A stretch of DNA of 64,000 nt from Onchidella celtica (taxonomy: Eukaryota > Mollusca > Gastropoda > Systellommatophora > Onchidiidae): contig OZ007576.1 of NCBI GenBank assembly GCA_963931925.1, positions 19,298,203 through 19,362,202 of the forward strand, given 5' to 3'. Position 1 is the first letter of the stretch. Every line of letters starts with the position of its first letter. A program made the position numbers and the translations under genes. This document shows positions 22,601 to 34,600 of this stretch, piece by piece. The notes beneath the pieces are model-generated. The model did no database searches and was not told the DNA's origin. It saw only the letters and a list, made by a program, of their open reading frames with translations.

Positions 22601-25600
22601 TTGAATGAGATCTTTAACTTTCTCCAAGTTCCATTACTCTTGGGACACTTGTGAACTGAGCTTCATCATTACTTTTTAGGTCGTGTTGACTTTGAGGTGG
22701 TCGCTGGTGGAGGTAGCCCAGCTTCTGTAAAGGTTTCTGTCCTAGACTCAGATGATCAAGTGGTTGCCACCAGCATGAAGATGAAGGACACATTTCTTAT
22801 TGCATCACCAAAGCTATGGTGGCCTTTTGGAATGAATGAAACCGTTGGAAACATGTACAATTTACAGGTTAGAATGGGATCTTTTTTGAATTGTGCAGAT
22901 CTCTCTTTAGATCTCTATTTCGATTGAGGTCCCTGGTAAATAAATAAGTACCTAGTAAAAGAAAATCAAGAGCTGAGGTGGACACTTCTGAGATACTTGG
23001 GCTAATTTATCATTACTTGCATTTGAATTGATCTCAGCGGGAATATCACCTCTCAGTTGATTTCATTTTCTTTCTAAGCAATGAATGTTGTGTTATTTAT
23101 ATCATAGTTGTCAAAGATACTATATTTGATAAGATGGGGCCACTCCCTTCTTCACAAGCGTTCATAGTTCATCAGAAGCACCACCCTCTCTCGTCATGCT
23201 GTTTCAGCAATTTGTACAGTGTATTTGCATTGAAAATTAGGCACAACACGGATCTGTTTCGCTTCCAGGGACAGTTTCAAGCCAAGAAGTTCTTGAAATG
23301 ATATGCAAAACTTAATTTACAGTGAGTGTCTCCATAAAATGAAGCACCTAAATTGGGTGGTGAGGGAAAGAGAGAGAGAGAGCTTTTTCATCCGCCTCTG
23401 TCTTATCGTACTCTAAAAATATACTTACTAGATCTATCTCAGTCCTCCAGTAAGTTAATAAACAATTTTGTCATATTGCTACCACATTGAAAAGAAAAAA
23501 CATGCTCAGAGGTTTCCTATAGCAAAATGAGTTATAATTAGAGAGTATGCGACTTCTGTCAAGGCCTAGGGTGATTGCTGAGCAGTGAACCCAAAAACAA
23601 CTCAGTATTTTCTCTCTTCGGCTTTGTAAAATAAGCCATTGTTTACATCACCCATGCGTTCATTGTGAGGTGGAGCTGCAAAACTGTGAGCTCAAATCCC
23701 CCCATGTGTCCTATCTTATCGTACTTAGTAACCTTGTGGTTGTAGCCATTCGTTACAGCTAGAGTAGAGTCCGGTAATTTCGTCACTTCGAAGCAGGTGT
23801 GCTTGATTTTATACTTCTCTCTTAGTATGTATGATCATTGTGACACAGATCAAGCTGGGAATACCGCATGGCCAGCCAAGACTCTAGCTGATGCATGATT
23901 GGTTTGATCAAGTTTCATTTTGTATATTTTTTGGCCATTTGTTTGCATCCTTGACTGTCAGGTAAATCCGCCACCATACTGGGCAAATTCGCCATGAAGG
24001 CAGTAACAAGAAAAGAACAAACCACAGGAAGTTAAAATGCAAGACAGACAAAAGCAGGGAAAGCAGACAGCTGTTAAATGACATGCACTTTCGGTGGATG
24101 GGACACTTTCGGGGGACGTCTGACTCAAAATGCTCTGATTGGCTGAAGAAAAAAGATGGCGAGACTTATAACTATAAATTAGCTTGACACTTGTACTCGT
24201 CTGAGACTGGGGAGAATGGGTTAATCCATTATTAATGTGTTGTGGTAGTACAGGTGCCCTTTTGAGGGCTAAGAAAGAAATAAAGAAAGAGAGGACGGGA
24301 TCAACGACGGGAACAAAAGGAAAAGCAAACAAGAAAAAGGAGGCATAAATGCCAATGGCAGCGAACCTCCATAAACAAAGACCTCAATTCAGGTGGCGAA
24401 TTTACCCTCGCGGTGAAGTTATTCGACTTTATGCTAGAAGATTGACAACTCAATGCCTTATCAAACGTACTGAATTAGAGTTTGTTCAGATATACAGTGC
24501 ACTCTCCCGATTACGACATCTCCGAATAACGACATTGACCCCCGGTCCCGATTTTTTTACTATATGTTATTAGTAATAAAACTCTCTAAATAGCGACATA
24601 CTTTTTAGACCACTCTCCGGATAACGACATTGAGTTAGCAATAATCGGCTGTGACTTTGCTAGATACAAAAATAAAAATAGCTAAAATATTGTTTCCGGT
24701 CAGTTTCATTTCATTCTCTGAGCCAATAAAAACACTTCTTTTCCGACCAATGAAATGTCCTACCAGAGGCACCTCATAGCCAATGAGATCGCTTTGTTAT
24801 CGGCCAATGAGATCGCTTTGTTATCGGCCAATGAAAACACACCTGTGTCTATTGTCGTCGGAACAAAAAGGGTGACGCGCATTAAATGAGTCAGTCATCA
24901 CATCGCTGACCGCTGAATCGATTGTATTCACCCGAGAACAATAACGCACCCCAAGATAAATGCACATAAATGCTGCAGTCTATCTGGTATTTTTCTGGAT
25001 CAGCACCAAGTTTTGATACATGCACGAGGGGAGGCATGTCTGAATAGTCTGTCTGAAGCTCTGGCATCTTTTGTGTCTGGAAATTGAACAAAAACCTGAA
25101 TGCAGAATGTCACTCTTAACAGTAGGGTGAAATAAAGGAAAACTTTTGAATTATAATACATGTATGTACAAACAAACAAACAAAAAAAACAAAACAACAC
25201 ACACAACACACACACACACTTCGTGTATTTTACATGTTTGGAAAGTCCGATCACTGATCACCCACTATGGTTGGTACGTTACATTCTAAGGGTCTAACCA
25301 CACCCCTTTTTCCGCCATCTTGAAAATCTCCGAATAACGACATGTTCTCGATAACGACATGCACCTCTGGTCCCGAGCCATGTCGTTATCGGGAGAGTGC
25401 ACTGTACTTTACTCATTAAATTTATGTCCTACTCTATTTAACAGGTTAATGTATCAGGTGACATATATCGCCAACCATTTGGTATTCGTACAGTAAAGGT
25501 CACTGAGAATCAATTTCTGATCAATGGCAAGCCTTTTTACTGTCATGGAGTTGCAAAACATGAGGACTCCGATGTAAGTATAGTGTGTATTTCTATTTCT

Positions 25601-28600
25601 TTTTTACTATTGATATTGAATCCCTCTCAGTTAATTTTCCAGTGAATCTTTAGCATCTAATAACACATTATTTAGGTAAGATATGGGCAGTGGTAACGTT
25701 TGGTGGTCCCACTGCTTTAGCCTCTCATATTGACAGTTTGGTTGATGCGATATGGGTCGATACGGGATTGTGAGAGTATACAGTAATATCTAATTGACGA
25801 AGTTAGAGTACATATTTGATAAAATAATGTAAAATACCACAGAAAATTTATGGAGTTGCAGCAAGGCTTTGAATCAAAGTCAAAATAAGGCAATAGGAAC
25901 TGCATGTTGCAAAGCCTCACGTAAGAAAATGGACGGGCTGTTTTTTGAGAACCCACATATGATAATTATCGGCATTTGTGAGAATTTTATGATTTCTGTT
26001 TTTGTTCAGTTTTCTTTTTATACTGTTACATTGTTTTTACTGATGAAGATCTGTTGACTGAAACTTGATTTGCCTTTCCTTCTCCTTTACGGTTTATTGT
26101 GTTGTTTCTGAATCATTTCTTAGACCAGGCTTTGGAACATGCAAACTTTTCTTTGTGCCTCAGTTTGACTTTGCACGTGTTTGAGTCTTTACTTTTTCAT
26201 GTTTTACCTTTGATAAACATGATTGTGGTTTGACCATCATTTTACATGATTATGTCACAGTTGGTTTTGAATGATATTTCATGTTTTCTGTTCCTGATGT
26301 ACTAAACCATACTGTCAACAGCTGAGAGGCAAAGGTTTGGATTACACACTGTTCGCCAAAGATTTCAACATGCTGCGTTGGTTGGGCGTGAACTGTATCA
26401 GAACTTCCCACTACCCTTATGCTGAGGAAATCTTGGAGTTTGCTGACAGACAAGGTGTAGCAGTTATTGATGAGAGTCCGGGTGTGGGCATTAAGGAGTA
26501 AGTTTGATAAATAATTATCATCTGTGAATTGAAATTATATCCGAGGTCAACTAGCTGCAGCAGTTACAGCCATCAAACTTGGCAGAATTTTCCAAAATCA
26601 CTTGAAGTTTGACCTGATGTCCGTGAAATTTAGTTTAATGAACTTCAGGGATGGTAATCCTCAGGAAATTTCCTGATTTCCGGATTATTAAAATCTTTTT
26701 TCCTTCGTAAACATTATTTTGTTTGTTATCGAATACACCAGTTGGCATTAGTGTATGTTTGTATTGCGGTTGGCAGTGACGCATTATGTCAAAAGTTCAG
26801 GAAATTTTTCTGTCAGTTGTTCTCATCCCTGATCATGCTGATTTTTTGGAAAATGTATTTTTTTTTCAAATATTTTATTGGCATGGTGAGGGGTCGGATC
26901 ATAGTTTTCAATCTATTGTCTATTTACTCTTTTACTATTCACAGAAACAACTATGGAAATGAATCTCTAATGCATCACATTGCCGTCATGTCAGAGATGA
27001 TTCGTCGAGACAAAAACAAGCCTTCAGTCATCATGTGGTCAGTGGCAAATGAACCAAGCACTGACCTTGACATTGCTGTACCTTACTTTAAGTAAGTGTT
27101 AGGTGTGCCAAAGCAAAACAGAATAGTTAAAGACATCATTTTCTGTCATATGTGGAAAATTGTATTTAACATAGTATGAACGAAAAAAAGAATTGAAATG
27201 GAAGAGTGTGACATAAACCACTGTTACACGCATTCCCATTCTAAATGACTCTAAGCTCAGGAAATGGAATCTTTTCAAAGGCAATCTGTTATCATAAAGT
27301 AGAGTTAATTATAATGTATTTCATGCTTTTATTTCACAGAGCAGTTCTCAACCATACCAAAGTAACTGATCCAGCTCATCGTCCAGTCACATTTGTTTGT
27401 AATCAGAGATTTGAAGTGGAGAAAGTGGTGAGTGTCGTTCTGATGTCTCTGGACATTGTTACGAGCTGGGTCCTCGAGTGTTACGAGTTCAAGGAAGGGT
27501 GTTACAGATGGGGATTACTGTGCTCGTGTTTTACGGGGATGGTTAATTATAAATTTACGTGTTCGACTGCATTTTTAATAAATATCGAGAGGTTTTAGAA
27601 ATTACTCTGCCATACCATGCCACATACACTAATAACAATTTCGAGTACGTTATATCAAGGACCTTGTAGGGCCACAAATTTATTACTTAAAATTCCTAAC
27701 AATTTCGTCTATCTTACATATTAAAAAGACAACATCAGCAGCATCAAATGAAAATACTATAATACATAACTAGAAGTCTCCTCTAGATTCTTACAAGATT
27801 AGAAACTCTATATCATTCTGATTCATTCACAGTTTACTTAGTAATTATTTATCTTCAGAAATATAGACTGCCTACTATCTCACAAATGATATACTTAGGT
27901 CTCAGACGACAATATTAACTCATTTAACTGCTTATAAAGGATCAAACCGTCAAGACACACTGACGTAGTTAAAATAGATCTAGATCTGCTCTAGGATGGG
28001 CTGGCAATCCCCAGCCTCATCCAGACACATCAATTACAATTTACAAATGTGTATATCAGTCACTCTTTCTAGATCTTAATTGCAAGTAAAACTTTATGGT
28101 CTTGCATTCCTTTGATCGCACTTCTACTGGAAAGTTAGGGTCAGATTCACATCATCTCGAATCATTTTGATGAAACTTACGATTGGTTCCCTGAAACGAT
28201 TTCAGGGAACTGGAGAAAATAGCTGTGGATTATTTTCATTGTCTATCCAGGACATAGACATGACTTAACAGTCTGTTGGTTCTCTCTGGCTGAACCCCTA
28301 GCCGACGACCTTCGTAGCTGGAAACTCTACATGGAAGTGATTAAATCTCAAGATGGCTTCGGCCAAATCTTCTGCAAGTCCACGTGACTGCTCAAATTCG
28401 ATTGGTGCATCCACTTCGAGCTCCGCTCGCAGCGCCAATAGATTCTATTAATAGTAACAGACAAAGTTATAAACTATATCAAAACCGTTCGCAAAGTCTC
28501 TACACCCTAAACGTTTTATGTACGAATTTATTCACTCCTTATTCGCCCCGTCTTTCCCTGTTAAGGTACACCCAAACCACGGGGTCGAAAACTGCATCGT

Positions 28601-31600
28601 CACTGTTAATTTATCCATTCGTTCTATCCTGACCCACTTTCTTTCCATCTCCAAGAAAAGCGTTACAAAAACAAACTGTCCACGGGAATAGTTCAAGGAC
28701 GTTTGCACTGGCTAAAATCAATGATGCCATGTAATAAACAATGCGTGACCTAGCACGGCAATTCAAATCCTAATCCTGACAGACATGATATACCAAACAA
28801 ATTCCATGTTGTTGTTTTTTTGTGTTTTTTTTTTTTTGTTTTGTTCTGGGAGAAGGAGATTTTGTATAAGATCTACAGTGTATTCATGTGGTTGTATGGA
28901 CACAAGCCAATGTTTAACTGTTTGAATCCTGACCACCAGAATTTCCATTATGTCCCTGGCCTCCTGAGCTCATGGTAACATTTGGCGGCTCTATGCACTG
29001 ATCCATTGGTATTAAGGGTTATAGACGGTATAGTGCATCATGGGTATAACAGTGAAGAGAGTTCATCGGGTTAAGGGGTGGGAACTGTAGCTGAGTTTCC
29101 TTAAAGATAGTAAAGTAAAACATGTATGTCAGCACTCATACTGAAAGCTTCCTCTCTGACCAATTCATTTGCCCTTTTCTGGCTGGTGATATCAATATAT
29201 AATAATTCATGAATTCTCCACCTTTGAAAGCAAAGGCATATTCATTAGGCCACCTACAGTAACCAAATTTTGGCATGTAGGTTTCAAATGCTGTAGATGG
29301 TGCACAGAAGTTTGGATTGTTTTTATTGGTTTTGATTTTCAATTTATTTGAGTTTGCTTTATGTCGCTGACTTTTCACCTCTGATTCTTTTTTTTTTCAC
29401 AAGCACATGACCAGTGACACAAACTCTTCCTGTTATTAGGTCACTGCTGTGAACGTGCTTGTGTTAAAATTAGAACACAGGAATACGCTATTGCTCGCTC
29501 TGGGAGTTATTTCATTTTGCTGAGACAGATGTAGAGAGTGTAGAAAGTGACAGGTGCCAGTGGCTGGGGGCATCCGTGCAGAGCATGGCTTTTAAGCTTG
29601 TATTTTATATGTGAGATGACAGCACAGAACTGGTAATATATTGCAGCTGCCAAACTTGGAAATAAAGCAAAATGATGCTTGGACTTAAAAACTACAGAGT
29701 TTCCAACTTTTGCCAGTTTAGATTGTTCTGTCTATTACATGTATTGCTTTTTTTTTTTTTTTACAGAACACTAAATTTTTAACCCCAGCCATCAATTTGC
29801 TTGATACTCCCAACTTGGTCAGCTGCGACATATTACCAGCTCTGTGCCATTGGCTCTCATATGCCATAATTTGAGAAGTATCTTTCAGTTTCAAATTTCT
29901 TGAACAAAGAAAAGAACTAAGGGACACAATGTATTATATTTGTTGTTCATCAGCAGGGTAAGAAGTTTACAGGGTGAACATATAATGTTTGAGGATGAAA
30001 AAAAGAAAACTTTACTGGAAAGGAAATCTTTATGAACTTCCGCAGGCTGATGAAAAATACTATGTTAAAGCCAGCAAAGATTTGAAATACTAATGTCTTC
30101 ATTAACCCTGTCAGTGACACAGACCTCCATGGCAGTTGCCGGCATTTTCCTAAATATGTAGGCCAAGATCGCTATAGCGGTTGATGGTGGCAGGTTGGAT
30201 CTGTGATAAAATACTATGCAAATAGGGACGAGGGTGTTAAAATTTCTTTTTCATGAGTTTCAAGAGTATTTTAGGGTAATATAATTTGCCACTATGTCCC
30301 AGGGCTGTGACACCAAAAGGGTTAAGTTATGCCTTCCATAGTAATAATGAAAATGCATAACATTTATATAGCGTTCCATCCCATCAACAACCAGCCTGTA
30401 AGCACCTTTCAACATTAATTTCATAACTATACTAAATCACAGACATAAATAAAATTATTTTAAAAATCTAAAAGGAAACAACAACATTCATGGATATCCA
30501 GAGTGTAAAAAGATGGCTTTTCAAAGTGATCTCTAAAACTAAGCCAAAAAATGTTCAGTCCCTTTCAAAGACTGAAGCATGGAGAAATCCAAATCTAAGG
30601 CCCTTGAAATGAAAAAAAGATTTTTTACTTGTGGTCTTCAGGAACATTTTTTGGAATTTTAAACTTTGAAATGATAAAATGATATTAGTTTAATTTAGTT
30701 CTTCAATAAAAGTTTGCTTTATGTAAAATGGCAATTGTTTATTATTGATGAGTCAAACATTGCTATGTTTCAATGAAATTAAAAAATCAAGGGGAACATT
30801 TGAGATAATATGAAACATTTAGGATTGTCTTTCATGACATGATTACTTTTCCCAGGTGCCATATGTGGATGTTGTATGTCTCAATCGTTATTATGGCTGG
30901 TACTCAGACACAGGTCATCTGGAGGTCATTCAGCTCCAACTGAGCCGTGAGCTTGCAGGATTCAGAAATCTGTACAAGAAACCCATCATTATCACAGAAT
31001 ACGGAGCTGATACCATTACAGGACTTCATAGGGTTAGTAAAGGATCTGTTTTTGTAAACTTAAGGAATGTTGTCAAGCAGACCTGCCAACTCTCCCTTAT
31101 TTTACAGGACTGTCCTGTGTATAGGTAGAATGCGCATGACGTCACAAGAGCATTTTTGTTTTGGTCTTCCGCCATTAAAGGTGGTCGGTGGATCATCCCA
31201 TTAGTGTAACTTCAAGATATGTGAGTGTGCATGGGAAAACCCGGCATAAGTCGGCAACATGACATTTTGAGTTCTGTACATATAATAAAAGACAAGACAT
31301 TTCTGATAAATTGAAGTCAGTGACCCCCCTAAAACAAGATTTTGAGAAAACGGCATTTAATTCTATAGATTCTAAGTGGCAATAGCTAATTGACCAAGTA
31401 ATATTGGAGTGATTGCTGTTAGGAGACCGTAGTCTAATAACTAAGAAGTTATAGAGATCATAGTGAGTAGTGTTCACTGCTCATCTACAGTTTACCCTGT
31501 AACATGCCACGTTCCCCTAGCAACAGCCAAGTCAGAAGTTTTTTGATCTTGTTAGGAGACCGTAGTCTAATTACAAAGCTGTTATAGAGATCATAGTGAG

Positions 31601-34600
31601 TAGTGTTCACTGCTCGTCTACAGTTTACCCTGTAACATGCCACGGTCCCCTAAACAACAGCCAAGTTGGAGTGTTGGACCCATATTTTCACTTCAAAGCC
31701 GTTTTTCTCAAAATCAGCTCTGCCGACTTATGCCGGGTTTTCCCATGCACACTCACATATGTCTTAGCAGTTAAAATGCCTGCTAGTTTCATTGTAGTTG
31801 ATGGCTACAACGGGGGTGGAAAGGATGGATCCAAGCTGGTCAGATTCCCTACCATCTGTGTAAACAAGGGAAAGGAAGTGAAAGGATTGACCGAACGTCT
31901 CCCATTGAACATGTACACACGTGCCATTGTGTACTGTAGCGACCAACTTTTAGCTCACCGCCGGTTGGTTCATGGCGCCTTCCGTGCCTCGCAATGCAAA
32001 TCAGCCAACGAATGAAAATCAGTGCCACAGTCGCCATGGTGGTGGACAGGTCTGGACACTAAAGATGACGGATGTGTGCATTCTACCTAAAAAGGGTTGC
32101 GTGAAGGAGGTGAATTTTTTTTTTCCATGAAAAAGAAATTTCTGCCAGGTTTGAGGATGAAAATCAGTCCAATAAAGTGCATGATAGTGATGTCTGTCAG
32201 TACATTATTTATACATTTCAGTGTTCTGCTCGCTATGGAAAAAACTGACAATTTCAGTTTGCCTTTATTGTACATTATGGGTTTTTATGTCATGTGTTTA
32301 GGTCTTTATTTTAGAAGGTTTCACTGCCATTGGTAGTTACACCTGACTTTTCTTGTTTTTATGTTTCTTGTTCTTGTTTCTGTGAGTTTGTTGTGGTAGG
32401 GATTAGTTGTTGTTGTGGTAGGGATTAGTTGTTGTTGTGGTAGGGATTAGTTGTTGTTGTGGTAGGGATTAGTTGTTGTTGTGGTAGGGATTAGTTGTTG
32501 TTGTGGTAGGGATTAGTTGTTGTTGTGGTAGGGATTAGTTGTTGTTGTGGTAGGGATTAGTTGTTGTTGTGGTAGGGATTAGTTGTTGTTGTGGTAGGGA
32601 TTAGTTGTTGTTGTGGTAGGGATTAGTTGTTGTTGTGGTAGGGATTAGTTGTTGTTGTGGTAGGGATTAGTTGTTGTTGTGGTAGGGATTAGTTGTTGTT
32701 GTGGTAGGGATTAGTTGTTGTTGTGGTAGGGATTAGTTGTTGTTGTGGTAGGGATTAGTTGTTGTTGTGGTAGGGATTAGTTGTTGTTGTGGTAGGGATT
32801 AGTTGTTGTTGTGGTAGGGATTAGTTGTTGTGGTAGGGATTAGTTGTTGTGGTAGGGATTAGTTGTTGTTGTGGTAGGGATTAGTTGTTGTTGTGGTAGG
32901 GATTAGTTGTTGTGGTAGGGATTAGTTGTTGTGGTAGGGATTAGTTGTTGTGGTAGGGATTAGTTGTTGTGGTAGGGATTAGTTGTTGTGGTAGGGATTA
33001 GTTGTTGTGGTAGGGATTAGTTGTTGTGGTAGGGATTAGTTGTTGTGGTAGGGATTAGTTGTTGTGGTAGGGATTAGTTGTTGTGGTAGGGATTAGTTGT
33101 TTCAGAATTTTGCCCATTCAGCAGTCTTGTTCGGCCTGCACTTCTCGACTTTTAATTGTCAAGGTATTTTTAACGTGCACATGGACCCTTGGAGTTTTTT
33201 GTCCTTATCCAAGAAGACTAGGTGCTCGATCCTACCTACCATAGGATCAGGGACAGGAATCTCCCCCCCCCCCCCCAAAATATTTCAATATGCCTGCTCC
33301 GACCGGGGGTCGAACATGGTACCTTCGGCATGAGAGGGGAGCACCTTGCCTCTAGTCTTTATGCCATGAGGTGTCCCATATTGAAACAGTCTTTGAGTTG
33401 GCAGGCCTGGTAATCTTGTTTACTTCATATCATGTACACTAGTCCCAAAGGTTTGTTATGAGGAAATATCGATTGCTTTTGCATTGAACTGGCCTCAGAA
33501 AAATGATCTATTATAATTTACAGGCCTTTATCTAGCAATAAATACAGTGGTCATTGAGTGAAGGAAAAGGAAAGCTTTATCCTTTTATTTCTCTTTAACA
33601 AGAAATAACAAAGTGTCACTATCATTTAATAAGTGAAGACAACACAGAAAAAATGACCATAGTCACAAAAATATTGAACTTTTTGAAGTTTCAAAATCCA
33701 GAACTTCTTTCTTGTAATGGAAAGGTTGATTTTCTAGTCTTTTGTGACTGCAGCTCTTTTTGTTTTTCAAATTTTGGTATTACAGAGACAAGGCTGATGA
33801 GCCAAGCTTGACATGAGAGATAAAGACGTAAAATACTTTTTGTGACAATGGCTGTTTCCCCTGTGGTCTTCAGGCAGAAACAGCTGATGTCGTGATTGTC
33901 AGAATATTTAATTTTGTCATCACTTTTTATGTTCATGAATTACTAAGCCCTTCTCTTTTATGTCTTCAGGAACCTTCTTTTGTATTTACTGAAGAGTACC
34001 AAGTGGATTTCTTACGGGAATATCATCAAGAATTTGACAAGGCCAGAAAATCTTTCTTAGTGGGAGAAATGGTGTGGAATTTTGCAGATTTTATGACGGT
34101 TGAAGGTAAATATTTGGACAAGTGGCAGGCTTGATCGTGGTCAATATCCGAAGATTTTTCATTTCTTTTTTTTTTTTTTTTAAATGGACATTATTTTTCT
34201 TGTTCTTCTGCATAATTGTCTACACCTGCTTCTATGTTCCATGCAAGTCATCCTACTTTCTTTTTTTTTTGTTCAACCAAGGCAAATCTCTGCCCTGAGA
34301 TGAAAGATTCTGATTCTGATCTGAGATAGGTAGAACATAATTTTCTATCACCAAGTTAATTCGCCAAAGGATTTTGAGTATATATACATGATATTTTTAT
34401 TCGATTAACACAGTAATTATTTCAGTTCTGTTATCTATTTTGATTTAAACTCCATGAACTTGCATATTTTAACCTTATGTGAGGAAAACTTATCTTTTTG
34501 ACTTCCGCTTTTAGTAAAAGATTTCATCCATGCCATGTATCTTAACTCTTTGTGTGCCAATCACTGATATATAGGTTCTCCCACCAGTCAAATTTGTGCC

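Larger units (their letters stand above)
22868..25444 (+). other. GUSB intron 5
   Basis: 2577 bp. It holds a candidate MITE (23961-24406) and a pogo/Tigger-like element (24495-25404), with a short GA run near 23371. The first ~1.1 kb has no recognised feature. Confidence 0.7.

Noticed and set aside
23650-23710. tRNA-like B-box (GAGCTCAAATCC) in intron 5
   Set aside because: No convincing A-box or cloverleaf at the right spacing.
26040-26064. Hammerhead-ribozyme-like CTGATGA...GAAAC
   Set aside because: The intervening bases form at most a two-pair stem II, and no cleavage-site stem partners are evident nearby.
29749-29768. T-run plus ACAG as an extra exon acceptor in intron 9
   Set aside because: No open coding frame follows, and exons 9 and 10 already join in frame with no missing family segment.
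32391-33103. Regular repeat array resembling a CRISPR locus
   Set aside because: Units are contiguous 22/19-bp repeats with no unique spacers, inside an intron of an animal gene.
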